Assembly (NCBI GenBank): GCA_030272155.1
Contig: CP126204.1
Span: 248,001-312,000 of the forward strand
Direction of reading: 5' to 3'
Source: Tetradesmus obliquus
Lineage: Eukaryota; Chlorophyta; Chlorophyceae; Sphaeropleales; Scenedesmaceae
Length of the DNA: 64,000 nt
Both the position numbers and the translations under genes were made by a program. The notes under the pieces are model-generated. The model saw only the letters and a program-made list of their open reading frames with translations, did no database searches and was not told the origin of the DNA. Positions 45,401-57,560 of the stretch are shown piece by piece. Within the stretch, counting starts at the first letter, position 1. Each line of letters begins with the position of its first letter.

Positions 45401-47980
45401 CTGACCAAACTGTGTCTGTTATTCCGTGCTTGCTCCAGGCATCAGCAACAGCAGTGGTTCCTGGATGGTGCCAGGCTTCCAGCTGCACTGCAGGCGGCTC
45501 TGCCCTCATCTGTCTGACAGTGGCCGCTGCTGCCGCCAGCCAAAGTCGTGCGGCGTGCTGCCTGTGTTGTATTTGGCATCCCCCTGCCAATCTACCATTG
45601 CCGACCTCATCACCCCTCCCCCTGATCTCTCATTGTAACAGGCCTACGTCTGCCATGCTGCCACACTGTGTTTCATGCCGCATCTTGACAAAATCTGCAG
45701 GCATCAGCAACAGCACTGGAGCCTGGATGGTGCCCGGCTTCCAGCTGCACTGCAGCAGGCTCGACCTGCTCAGCCCCAAACCACCGGCTGCCCTGGCAGG
45801 CATGCGGTTCCCAGCTGCCCTGGCTGCACACAAGCCTGCAGCACAGCAGCAGCAGCAGGGTGCGGAGGTAGGCGAGGATAGCGTGCAGCAACCGCAGCAG
45901 CAGCAGCAGCACGAAGACTTTCTGCCTGATCTGCAGGAGGCCAACGGGCAGCAGCAGCAGCAGCAGCAGCAGGATGGTTGTTGTGACCAGCTGGGGCACT
46001 GTGCGCCAGCAGCCGCCTGCTGCGATCAGCAGCCAGCTGTGGATGCCTTGCAGCAGCTCAACCTGCAGCAGCAGCAGCAGCAGCACGCCACCGGCAGCTT
46101 GCAGCAGGACCAGCAGCAGCAGCGGCCGTGGTTCCGCTACCTGGTGCTGGACTGTGATGGCGTGCTGGTGGACACGGAGGCGGCCTCCTGCGAGGCGCTG
46201 CGGCGGGCGGTGCTGCAAGTAACAGGTGGGCGATGGCTGATTGGCATTGGCTGCGGTGTGTCTGGCGTGCCGTAGGGGCAGGTACACGTGTGTCTCTCGT
46301 CACGCTTGTCGACAAGCCAGCCTGTGTTGCGCTTGTGCTGCAGCGCGCCGTCCTGCAGGTCACAGGTGGGGCTGAAGGGGTGGAGCAGGGGTGGTGGGGG
46401 GTGGGGGTTCTAGGGCAGGGAAATGCAGACGGCACCATTGAACAGCTGCATGATGTTGGTGCATCCTCAGGGGCTCGCGTGTCCCTCTTCACACTTCCTC
46501 ACAAGCCAGCCACTGTTGTGCCCGTGCTGCGGCGCGCCATCCTGCAGGTCACAGGTTTGCGTGGGCTGGCTGGCACCTGTATGATATCTTTTGACAACTG
46601 ACTCATAACTCATTCCGCACGGAAGCAGCAGTGCACGACCTGCTGTTGTGCCACACCTGCCGAGCTAGCTGCTGCTGCTGCTGCTGCTGCTTCTGCTCCA
46701 CAGGCGTGGACATCCCCCACTCCTTTCCCCAAGATTTCACGCCTGTGTTTGGCATGGACGTGGCCGGCTGCATACGGCACTACAAGGCAGCACTCAACAG
46801 GTGGGGGTAGCCATGCAGCCTGCAGATCATAATTCATGCAGTGCTGCTGTGACTGCTGATGTCTCTGCTCTGGTTGAGCATTAGCGGGGGGAGGTGTGGC
46901 TGGCTGCATCTGCCACTACAAGGCCAGCAGGTTGGGTGGCAGGGCAGGGAGGTTGGGGCACACGACTGTGCTAAGGAGGGGAGCAGGCTGCTGTGTGCTG
47001 CGCTTGCAGACTATACAATGTATTTGGTTTGTTGAGTCGTGTGCGGTGCATTGGTGCAGCAGCAGTTGAGATGCATGTGGTGGGGCTGAGCAGTGTTTGC
47101 TGCCACCCGATGGGAGGGCCGTACGCCACGCCTGCAAGGTCTGCATGACGTGCTTTAGCTGCATCAGAGCTGGATACAAACCGCTCTGATCCTGTGCTGC
47201 TGCTGCTGCTGCTGCTGCTGTGGAACCTGCTGCAGAGACGATTGGGGTGACGTGGCAGGCATTGCAGCAGCAGTGGCAGCAGCCAAGGAGGGCCAATACC
47301 AGCAGCTCACTGCAGCCGGCATACAGGCACTGCCAGGTGTGCAAGGGTGACATCATTGCCAGTAGCCTTTACCTGCAAGCAGATGCTGTCTTGGATGGTG
47401 CGCGGATCAAAAGTGCACTTGCTTGTGCCTTGGCAGGGCTTGTACTGCAAGTATGCAAGCACATGTGGTACCCCACCGATTTGAAAAGCACTACAGCGGC
47501 TGCTGTGGTGCCCCTCCTTCTGTAGCTCAATGTCCGGCAATGCTGGCAGGACCCGGCTGCTGCACATGCGCATCAACTTGCTGAGTGCTGCTCTTGCTGT
47601 TGCTGCTCGTCATCTCTTCCCCAGGGGCAGCAGCACTGATCCAGTCAGCACAGCGGCTGGGGTTGCCAGTGGGTGTGGCCTCATCAGGGGCCGCTTCTAA
47701 GATCCAGCGCAACCTGTCATCTTCAGGCCTGATTACGCTGCTGCCGGATGCGAAGTTCATAGTCAGCGCGGCGGAAGTTCGCGCCGGGAAGCCGGCGCCC
47801 GACGTGTACCTGGAAGTTCTGCGGAGGATGGGGTGTGAAGATGCGTCCCGGGCGCTGGTGGTGGAGGATGCGGTGCATGGCCTGGTGGCTGCCAAGGCTG
47901 CAGGTAATGAAACAAGAATGATGCCGAGCCTGAGACGTGTGCCACTGTCAGCAGCAGTAACAGCCGCCGCCGCCGCCGCC

Positions 47981-48016
<36 letters not shown>

Positions 48017-48191
48017 GGTTTTCCCCTGTGCAGTGGTCCTGCTTCCACTCTGTTTTTGGGGGCCGCTGGCGGTGAAGGATGCGGTGCACGGCCTGGTGGC
48101 TGCCAAGGCTGCAGGTTATGCTCAACTTGTATCTTGCACCCAGCACCGTGCAACATACGCACACTGAACAGCATGAAGCATATGTAACTGT

Positions 48192-48226
<35 letters not shown>

Positions 48227-48700
48227 GCAGGAGCAGCAGCAGGTTGTGCGCTGTGCAATGGTCCTGCTTCCACTCTGTTATTGGGGGCGGTGGTGGTGGA
48301 GAATGCGAAGCACCTGGTGGCTGCCAAGACTGTAGGTGACTGGGGGACCATGTAACCAGTGCTGCTGCTGCTGCTGCTGGTGCTGCTAGTGCTGCTGCTG
48401 CACGTCTGTTATCATGCATAAAACGCCATGCATGTTACACAAACTGGAGAGAGGCGTGCATATGACACCGGTGCATGCTGCCTTGGCTCTGGTGCCAGTT
48501 TGGAACACCGGCTGCTGTGTGCCTGTCCTGCTGCTGCTGCTACTGCTGCTGCTGCTGCCGCAGGCGCGTTTGCTGTTGGTGTCACCAACTCGCTGCCCGC
48601 TGAGCTGCTGAGTCAGCATGCCGACCTGGTGGTGGCCAGCCTGGAGCAGCTGGACCTGGCTGGCTTGACAGGGCAGCAGCAGCAGCAGCAGCATCAGTGA
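41351..48700 (+). CDS. DUSP12/YVH1-type dual-specificity phosphatase fused to a HAD-superfamily hydrolase
   Basis: Exons: (start unresolved)-41578, 42051-42150, 42447-42515, 42969-43174, 43869-43952, 44329-44635, 45701-46225, 46704-46800, 47236-47336, 47625-47903, 48564-48700; all junction phases match, about 690 residues. Part 1 is a protein phosphatase: YIAGLYVGSQASL, ITHVLSVVNYEV, the active-site loop HCNAGTSRS (split by an intron after HCNA), then a DUSP12-type zinc region (YRCRKCRHLLATQ, LYCPQCSARLGSFNWAG, MVPGFQLHCSRLDLL). Part 2 is a HAD phosphatase: LDCDGVLVDTE nucleophile motif, VFGMDVAGCIRHYK and the WGDVAGIAA cap, VASSG, Lys in AGKPAPDVYLE, and VVEDAVHGLVAAKAAG. Exon 7 encodes the end of the first and the start of the second without a stop. 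The start codon is missing: the first exon frame is open to 41351 with no ATG. Confidence 0.85.
42780..42910 (+). repeat. Two copies of the catalytic-loop exon (DUSP part) with Arg to Cys
   Basis: Segments at 42792 and 42869 repeat the acceptor and start of exon 4. The genuine exon gives GTSRSPSVVLAA; the copies read GTACSPSAVLAA and GTSCSPSVVLAG-like. Both lose the phosphate-binding Arg of the HCX5R loop. Acceptor-side duplicates. Confidence 0.88.
43222..43440 (+). repeat. Two copies of fusion-gene exon 4 end plus donor
   Basis: CLDEEHPAYKQCLLDQ with GTGGGT at 43272-43320, and a more decayed FLPEEHLAKKQFVLDQ with GTGGC at 43388-43442. Donor-side duplicates of the boundary at 43174. Confidence 0.88.
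43609..43868 (+). repeat. Two copies of the start of fusion-gene exon 5
   Basis: GCAG-led copies of VAAQWQEEG start at 43609 and 43729, about 120-140 bp apart; the used exon starts at 43869. Each diverges after 12-17 codons. Confidence 0.92.
43995..44053. repeat. (TTATG)n pentanucleotide microsatellite
   Basis: About eleven units of GTTAT in the intron after fusion-gene exon 5, unlike the triplet repeats elsewhere. Confidence 0.95.
44070..44130 (+). repeat. Copy of fusion-gene exon 5 end
   Basis: DLPEDEEQLQR is repeated (LPEDEEQLQK in the true exon), followed by GTGGA. Donor-side duplicate beyond the pentanucleotide repeat. Confidence 0.75.
44733..45185 (+). repeat. Four copies of fusion-gene exon 6 end plus donor (zinc-knuckle exon)
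   Basis: GKLYCPQC.ARLGSF.WAG with GTGAGG recurs at 44740, 44885, 45004 and 45124, spacing 120-150 bp. The third has a stop in place of the Leu (ARTAA-type) and the fourth a 1-bp loss. Donor-side duplicates. Confidence 0.92.
45438..45505 (+). repeat. Copy of the start of fusion-gene exon 7
   Basis: GISNSSGSWMVPGFQLHCRRLC, preceded by an AG acceptor, duplicates 45701-45765. Acceptor-side duplicate. Confidence 0.88.
46335..46560 (+). repeat. Two copies of fusion-gene exon 7 end plus donor
   Basis: RAVLQVTG with GTGGGG near 46343-46370 and RRAILQVTG with GTTTGC near 46532-46560, copying the boundary at 46225. Donor-side duplicates. Confidence 0.85.
48060..48345 (+). repeat. Two copies of fusion-gene exon 10 end plus donor
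   Basis: VKDAVHGLVAAKAAG (48073-48116) and VVENAKHLVAAKTVG (48292-48338) copy the HAD motif-IV boundary. In the second the acidic motif is altered (ED to EN). CAG runs precede both. Confidence 0.9.
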
Positions 48701-48701
48701 T

Positions 48702-48706
48702 TGTAA
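48702..48706 (+). terminator. TGTAA polyadenylation-like signal for the fusion gene
   Basis: TGTAA begins two bases after the TGA stop (48698-48700). If used, the 3' UTR would be very short. Confidence 0.45.
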
Positions 48707-49440
48707 TAAGCAGCAGATCAGCAAAACAGCAGTCACGCTGGTGATGTCCGTGCGTGCTGCAAGTGGGTGAAGCGGACAATGCTGGCTGTGCTACATGCAG
48801 TTGTGGTTTGCTGCTCCCAACGGCACTGCAAAAGTGCCACCTGAATCAGATTTGTGAGCACTGCTGTTGAGTGCTGTATGGGTTATAGCCTAACGAGTCA
48901 TGGCAACGGAGGCAGCACAGCAACAGTGCTGCTGTCGGAACATCAGCAGGCTGACTTCGCATGCGGTGTTAAGGACAGCTCAGATGCCACGCATTTGTCG
49001 CAATTATCACGTTGTGGTGTTTTCTGCTAGCGCGCAGTCTTCCATTCCTGCAGTGCGTGGGCAGGGGTTACGTGTATCCCACCCCGCTGATAAGGGGTGG
49101 AGCTTCGTGTTCGTGCTATCAGGTTGGGGGTAAATGTTCTCAGCGTAATGTATCGAAACGCCAGAGTAAGTCGTATGTGACCTTGGAACTTCTTTGGTCT
49201 ATGCAAGCTTTTTACTCTTTGGCAGAGCCCTGCTGCTGTGTACTAGTGCATTAGATTGATCCCATTACAGCGGAATATGTCCATGATGAACTTTTGAACC
49301 TTTTGAAAATTCGAACGAACAATGCAGGAAGACTTGTTCCGATAGCCCGATAGTGGCTTCCGCTTGCGGGCAGGCTACGCCACGCCGAGGTTCGAGTCGC
49401 TGAATGACAATGAACTCAACAATTTTACCAAACTAAACTG
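48707..49440. other. Intergenic, upstream of the receptor cyclase
   Basis: Low in repeats; presumed promoter and 5' UTR of the cyclase gene. No convincing TATA or coding segment was seen. Confidence 0.5.
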
Positions 49441-50265
49441 ATGTCGGCGAACTGGCCACAGCTGGTGGCGCTGGTGTGGATGCTGGTGACAGCAGCAGCA
49501 GCAGCAGCAGCAGCAGACGCAGGTGGGCATGCCTAGCGACGTAGTGTTGCAAAGCCCCGTACACTCAGCAATCACCAGCTCTATATAAAGTCCATGCTGC
49601 AAGACACAACTGTTCATGGCCCCTCATAGGTCAGCAAGCCGTGCAGATGACAGGCGCAGGCACATGCAGCAGAACATTGCCAGGCTGACTTCCAGGAGCG
49701 CTCTCACTGCACACTGACTATGCACGTTACACATCTATTCACTCATCAATCACAGAACTGCCAGCGTAGCTGCGCTACACATCATCACCTGCGTTCATAA
49801 AACACCCACACTCACACACCCAGATGCACACCCTGTGATGATGCTGCAGGCTTCTACTGCCTTGAAGAAGTCATCCCAGTCGGCAAGCTCCTGCAAAACC
49901 TCACAGTCCCCCTGCAGCAGCAGCTCACAGCAGGGCAAACAGCACGCTGGTGCAATGCACAGTGCTCAAACTGCCCCGGCTGCAGTGCAGCATGGAGTGC
50001 GGGGGCACTGGCTGACCCGGGACCTACCTGCCTGCTGCTGCAGCCTTATGAAGAGTCCTGGTCTCAGGCCTTTTCAAAAACACAGCCGGGAAAGGGGTAC
50101 CCGCAGGTGCAGCCGCATTTGAAAAGCAGAGATGGTGCGGAGGGGCAGCGGCGGCAGCAGCTGAGCTGGCTGTGCATGCGGCAGCACCAGTGGGACGACA
50201 TGGGAGCGGCACTCAACCTGCTGTACGGAGATGGGCAGCCAGGTGGGTGGAGTTGCAAAGCTTAG

Positions 50266-50301
<36 letters not shown>

Positions 50302-50397
50302 TGGTAGCAGCAGCACCAGTGGGACGACATGGGCGCTGCACTCAACCTGCTGTACGAGACGGGCAGCCAGGTGGGTGGAGTTGCAAAGATTAGCAGC

Positions 50398-50429
<32 letters not shown>

Positions 50430-50633
50430 TAGCAGCACCAGTGGGACGACATGGGCGCGGCACTGAACCTGCTGTACGGAGATGGGCAGCAAGGTGAGAC
50501 AAGCTGCGTGCAATGCAAGCTTGGCAGCAGCAGCAGCAGCAGCAGCACCAGTGGGCCAACATGGGCGCAGCGCTCAAGCTACTGTACGGAGATGGGCAGC
50601 CAGGTGGGTGGAGTTGCATGTGTAGCAAAGCTT

Positions 50634-50683
<50 letters not shown>

Positions 50684-50774
50684 GGGTAGCAGCAGCACCA
50701 GTGGGACGACAAGGGCGCGGCGCTCAACCTGCTGTACGGAGATGGGCAGCCAGGTGGGTGGAGTTGCAATGCTT

Positions 50775-50831
<57 letters not shown>

Positions 50832-51061
50832 TCCAGTGGATGCATGCATAGCTGTGTGGCCAGGTGCACAGGCTGTTATTGCCGCACTTGCAGCAATGCA
50901 ATCAAGACTTAATTTGGCAACGTACACTACCAGCTTGTGCAAAATTTGTTGCGCAAGCTGCTGCTGCTGCTGCTGCTGCTGCTGCAGTGGGCGACTGGTG
51001 TGCTCTTGGACACGACGTGGCGGGAGGCAATTTTGAGCGCCTCACCAGCCTCACACTGTCC

Positions 51062-51107
<46 letters not shown>

Positions 51108-51252
51108 AGTGGGCGCCTGGTGTGCTCTCGGGCATGACGTGGCAGGCAGCAACGTTGAGCGCCTCACCAGCCTCACCAGCCCCCGGCAGTGTGCAGCATC
51201 ATGTGCCATCAACCCCAGTTGCACCCAGTGGATCTTCGTGCAAACCCTCAGC

Positions 51253-51309
<57 letters not shown>

Positions 51310-54300
51310 GCGGTGCCGGATGGCTTTGACTGCTGGCTCAAGCGCAGCAGCTTCATTGGTCGGCAGGGCTGGAGTGCCGCGTACCAGGATGACGGCTATG
51401 CGGTGCCTGACTCTGCTGTGGCATGCTTCAAGCAGCTGGGAGACTGGCGGGCGTACGGGCGGCTGCTGAGTGAGTTGAGGAGGGGGAGGGGGTTGTTGTG
51501 GCGTGCTGTGGTGTGCTGTGGCGTGCTGTGGCGTGCTGTGGCGTGCTGTGGTGTGCTGTGGCGTGCCATGGCGTGCTGGGGGACTGGCGGGTGTACAAGC
51601 GGCTGCTGAGTAAGTTGGAAGAGGGGGTTGGTGTGGCGTGCTTCAAGCAGCTGGGGGACTGACGGGCGTATGGCGGCTGCTGAGTGATTTGAGGAGGGGG
51701 ACGGGGTGTTGCGGCGTGCTGTGGCGTGCTGTGGTGTGCCGTGGCGTGCTGTGGCGTGCTGTGGCGTGCTGTGGCGTGCTGTGGCGTGCTGTGGCGTGCT
51801 GTGGCGTGCTGTGGCTTGCTTCAAGCAGCTGAGGGACTGGCGGGCGTACGGGCGGCTGCTGACTGAGTTGAGGAGGGGGAGGGGAGCGTTCCCGCGTGCT
51901 GTTGTGTGCCGTGGCGTGCTGTGGCGTGCTGTGGCTTGCTTCAAGCAGCTGGGGGACTGGCGGGCGTTTGGGCGGCTGCTGACTGAGTTGAGGAGGGGGA
52001 GGGGAGCGTTCCCGCGTGCTGTGGTGTGCTGTGGCGTGCTGTGGCGTGCTTTGGCGTGCTGTGGCGTGCTGTGGCGTGCTGTGGCGTGCTCCACGCAGCT
52101 GGGGGAGTGGCGGGCGGGCGTACGGGCGGATGCTGAGTGTTTGGCTGCTTCAGGGCAGGCACAGCGTGGCCTGCACCTGCTTGCATGCGTGGCATACGGA
52201 GTGTGTGTGCCTGTGGCGGCTGCCGTGAGGAGAAGGACAACAGCGCCATTTGCGCAGCACCGACTGCAGCGTCAGCAGTGTGCTTGCACAGCCTGTGCTC
52301 GCAAACTCCCTGTTGCTACCATCTCATGCTTGTCTGCTGTGGCATTCGCTCAACCCCGCTACCTGCGCTGTGCTGTGCTGTGCTGCTGCTCAGGCCCTGA
52401 CACCAAGACGTACGCCTACGGCGCCCTCAACTACACAATCTTCCCGGAAACTGTCAGTTACAGCGAGGCAGCAGCAGCTTGCAGCAGCGTGCTGGCAAAC
52501 GGCTCGCTGGCAATACTATCCAGCAGAGATCTTTTAGTAGCCATGGACGAGCACTTGCTGCTAACCCTGCCCTGGAAAAGGTCCCTGAAAACAGCCTGGG
52601 TGGGGTTCGAAGGGCGAAATGCCGCCCACGGCCGCGACCCGGCCGCGACGATGTCGCCGAGAGAGCGCGAGCGGCTGTCAAATGCCACGCAGGCGAGCCT
52701 GCATTGGGTGCTGCCGGAAGGGGGCAGCATGCCGGTTGAGGCCTCTCACTTAAAGCAGCTGAGGGATGACAACACGCCCTGGTGAGAGGATCATCAGGGT
52801 TTAGGGTTCATCATTGCGCCCATGACTGAGGGTTTATGGTTTAATTGGTTTAGGGGCCAAGGTTGTTTTTACAAAGGCCAGCCTGCATTGGGTGCTGCCG
52901 GAAGGGGGCAGCATGCCAGTTGAGGCCTCCCACCTGAAGCAGCTGAGGGATGACAACACGCCCGGGTGAGAGGATGATAGTCATGCCCAGACTTAGGGTT
53001 TGAGGGTTTAAGGGTCTGGGGTTCAAGGTTTTGAACGAAGGCGAGCCCGCATTGGGTGCTGCCGGAAGGGGGCAGCATGCCGGTTGAGGCCTCTCACTTG
53101 AAGCAGCTGAGGGATGACAACACGCCCTGGTGAGGATCAGCGTTTAGGGGTGCAGGGTTTAGGTCTCTAGTTCTGCTGAAGCGCACACTTCCTCCCTGCA
53201 CGCCAACTCCCACAACGCAAGCACAGCTCAAGACGATGCATGGCACCCTGGTGAGCATTGATGAAGAATTGTGTTACATCTTGTTGATGACGTGCTTGTG
53301 ATACGCTTTAATTCAGCTACAGCGCACACTCCTCCCTCCTTGCACACTCACCCCTGCAAAGCTACTGTGTGCGTCTCACACTGCTGCTGCTCGGGACAAC
53401 GCACAACCGCCGTGCCAGATTGAACCTGGCAGCACACGTGTGTGTGTCCCACTTCATTTGCTGCCACTCGAACCAAATAACCAACCGCTTTGCTGCGCAG
53501 GACGATGCACAGCAATCTGGCAGACCCAGTATACACCCCTCCCTCCCTCTTCAGCCGCCGTGTGTGGCCGCCTGGTCAACCAGCTGCCGGCAAGCCACCC
53601 CTGCAGTCCGACGCTACTGCTATGGCTGACAACTGTGTCTTACTGTGCTGCGCAGGACGATGCACAGCAACCTGGCTGATCCCATGTATGTGCCGCCCTC
53701 CTCACCGGCTGTCTTCGGCCGCCTTTCTCACTCAGCAAACTACACCTTACTCTGCTGATGCGCAGGACGATGCACAGCAACCTCGCTGATCCCATGTATG
53801 TGCCGCCCTCCTCAGCCTCTGTCTGCGGCCGCGTGGTCAACCCGCTGCCGCCAAGCCACCCCTGCATTCCAACTGCGCTGTTGTCGACAACTGTGTCTCA
53901 CTGTGCTGCGCAGGACGATGCACAGCAACCTGGCAGACCATGTGTACATTCCTCCCTCCTCACCGGCTGTCTGCGGCCGCCTGGTCAACCAGCTGCCGGC
54001 AAGCCACCCCTGCAGTCCGACGCTACTGCTATGGCTGACAACTGTGTCTCACTGTGCTGCGCAGGACGATGCACAGCAACTTGGCAGACCCAGTGTATGT
54101 GCCGCCCTCCTCACCGGCTGTCTGCGGCCGCCTTTCTCACTCAGCAAACTTCACCTGACTCTGCTGATGTGCAGGACGATGCACAGCAACCTGGCTGATC
54201 CCGTGTATGTGCCACCCTCCTCAGCCTCCGTGTGCGGCCGCCTTCCTCACTCAGCAAACTACACCTTACTCTGCTGATGCGCAGGACGATGCACAGCAAC

Positions 54301-56952
54301 CTCGCTGATCCCATGTATGTGCCGCCCTCCTCAGCCTCTGTCTGCGGCCGCGTGGTCAACCCGCTGCCGCCAAGCCACCCCTGCATTCCAACTGCGCTGT
54401 TGTCGACAACTGTGTCTCACTGTGCTGCGCAGGACGATGCACAGCAACCTGGCAGACCATGTGTACATTCCTCCCTCCTCACCGGCTGTCTGCGGCCGCC
54501 TGGTCAACCAGCTGCCGCCCAGCCACCCCTGCAGTCCGACGCTACTGCTATGGCTGACAACTGTGTCTCACTGTGCTGCGCAGGACGATGCACAGCAACT
54601 TGGCAGACCCAGTGTATGTGCCGCCCTCCTCACCGGCTGTCTGCGGCCGCCTTTCTCACTCAGCAAACTACACCTTACTCTGCTGATGCGCAGGACGATG
54701 CACAGCAACCTGGCTGATCCCGTGTATGTGCCGCCCTCCTCAGCCTCTGTCTGCGGCCGCCTGGTCAACCAGTTGCCGCCAAGCCAGGCAGCAGCCATGC
54801 CGGGAGATGCGCAGCCGGGGGTGTGGTACTTTGACTGCAGCAGGCGGCCCGCAGCCTTCCTCTGCCAATGTGAGTGTGGGTCACCTGGGCGCTGCAGCCG
54901 CGCAACTGTCTCCCCCTCTGCGCTGCCTGCATGCTGCAGCAGCTTTCGCATCGCTGTTGCGTCAATAGGATGGTGCCGGTCATACCATTTTTATGTTGCA
55001 AGCAGCTGGCCCCAGCAGCATCGCTGCGCGTGGCTGCTGTCTAGCTCTCTGTTCACGGCAGCTGCTAGCGAAACTGCTTGCGTGCCCAATTCATCGCCCA
55101 GTGCAGCAACCTGAGATACTGTGCTTCCAATGCTGCTGCTGCTGCTGTCACCAGCCGCCGCTGTCCCTGCAGATCTGGCGTCACTCGACAGAGTGCTGGC
55201 CTACAAGTTTGCAGCAGACAACTGGGACGCGATGCGCGACACGCACGGCCCTTCCAACAACCCCACAGCCCTAATGCGCAAGGTGGTGCTGTCTGTGGTG
55301 GTGTGCACGGCCTGTTTGGCCCTGGCCCTGCTGCTGCTGCTGGGCTGTGCGGGCTCTCGGCACTTCAGCAAGCTGCAGTTTCTGCTAGGGCACCAAAGGA
55401 AGCGGGCGCTGGGCAGGCCAAGTAATGGCCGGCTGAGCGTGGTGGTTACGGATATCCAAGGGTACTCGCAGCTGATGGACGAGTGCCCTGAGGACATGCA
55501 GCAGGTGAGCATCACTGGATATAACCAGTCAGCGTGTGTTGGGGCTGCTCTGTGGCTGCTGCCGCTGCTGCCGGCTGCCTCGTATTGCTGCTGCTGCCGC
55601 TTGTCACTGCTGTTGGCCTGGCTGCATTGGCTGCTGCTGCTGCTGCTGCTGCTTGCGTGCTGCTGCTGCGCCAGGCGCTGCAGGTGCACAACGCCATCGT
55701 GCGGCACTGTCTTTATATGTACAGCTTCACTGCTTTGGCCTGGCTGCAAACACTTATGCTGCTCCTTGTCTGCTGTCGTGTCCGGCGCTGCAGGTGCACA
55801 ACGCCATCGTGCGGCACTGCCTTGCCGTGTGCAATTTTACTGCGATTGAACTTGCTGCAATTTTGCTCCTCTGCTGCTGCTTGCGTGCTGCTGCTGCTGC
55901 TGCGTCAGGCGCTGCAGGTGCACAACGCCATCGTGCGGCACGCCGCGTATGTGCACGCAGGCTTTGTGGTGGAGACGGAGGGGGACTGCTTCGTGCTGTG
56001 CTTCCACGAACCACTGGACGCAGCCGCATTCTGCCTGCAGGTATGCGCCTGGGCTGTGTTTCTTTTCAGCTTGTGCCCTGCCGCGTGAAAGTCTCTGGAA
56101 GGTTTAGGGGTTTTCAAGTGTGACAGGTAGACAGATAGCTGGGTCGTCACTTTTGAAGGTTTCATCAAAGGAAGAACGTACGCATGAGCATCAGAACATT
56201 GGACATGTCATGCGGGCTTTGTGGTGGAGACGGAGGGGGACTGCTTCGTGCTGTGCTTCCACGAACCACTGAACGCGGCCGCCTTCTGCCTGCAGGTATG
56301 CGCCTAGGCTGTGTTTCTTTTCAGCTTGTGCCCTGCCGCGTAAAACTTTCTGATTGAGGGGTTTTGGATTGTGAGAGGTAAACAGATAGCTGGGTCGTCA
56401 ACTGTGAAGGATTTATCAAAGAAAGAACATACGCATGAGCATCAGAACATTGGACATGTCATGCGGGCTTTGTGGTGGAGACGGAGGGCGAGAGCTTCGT
56501 GCTGAGCTTCCACGAACCACTGGACGCTGCCGCATTCTGCCTGCAGGTATGGGCCTGGGCTGTGTTTCTTTTTAGCTTGTGCCCTGCCGCGTGAAAGTTT
56601 CTGATTGAGAGGTTTTGGAGTGTGAGAGGTAAACAGATAGCTGGTTGTTGACTTTGAAGAATTCATTAAAGAAAGAGCACAGCATGAGCATCAGAACATT
56701 GGACATGTCATGCGGGCTTTGTGGTGGAGACGGAGGGCGACTGCTTCGTGCTGTGCTTCCACGAGCCACTGGACGCGGCCGCATTCTGCCTGCAGGTATG
56801 CGCCTGGGCTGTGTTTCTATTCGGCTTGTGCAGGTGGGTGGCACTGAAAAGTCTTGTCGTGTCGAGCCGAGCAAAACACTGCAAACTATGAGGTTGCACT
56901 GCACATCTGCTGTTCATCGGCAGATCGTGGCGATCTGCTGTCAGCCGCGTGT

Positions 56953-56990
<38 letters not shown>

Positions 56991-57279
56991 AGGTACAGCA
57001 GGCACTTTTGGAGGCCAAGATGCCGCCCAGCATCAGCTATAATGACTGCACATATGTGTCCCACATGTCATGCTGCTGCTGCTGCTGCTGCAGGTACAGC
57101 AGGCGCTTTTGGAGGCTGACATGCCGCCCAGCATCAGCTACAATGACGGCTGGGAGGCCTGGAGCAGCGGCAATAGCAATAGCCACGAGTCACTGCTGCA
57201 GCCCAAGAAGCAGCAGCAGCAGTCGCCGCCGCTGTCGATGGTGCTGCCTGCTGCAGCAGATTCCAGCTCCTGCCCTCTC

Positions 57280-57355
<76 letters not shown>

Positions 57356-57517
57356 CTTCGGGCACTTGGCTGGAGCCACTGTCTGTTACTGGCAGCAAGT
57401 GCGGCATTGGCAGCATCTCTGAAGAGCATCCGGCTGCATGCAGCGGCAAGCAATGCGACTGCCAGGCGGATGCGCTGCAGCCTGACACACAAAATGCAAG
57501 AGACATCAGGCCAAAGG

Positions 57518-57560
<43 letters not shown>

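Noticed and set aside
53501-54694. CRISPR-like regular array
   Set aside because: The repeats are coding-boundary duplicates in an intron-rich eukaryotic gene, with unequal spacing and non-unique 'spacers'.
53501-54694. Mutually exclusive cassette exons of the Dscam kind
   Set aside because: Only the last copy has a downstream donor; the others run straight into the next intron end, so they cannot be swapped as complete exons.
49441-55504. PAN/lectin part and cyclase part as two separate genes
   Set aside because: Exon 5 to 6 joins in phase, the lectin half has a signal peptide but no stop before the membrane span, and the cyclase half has no start or promoter of its own.
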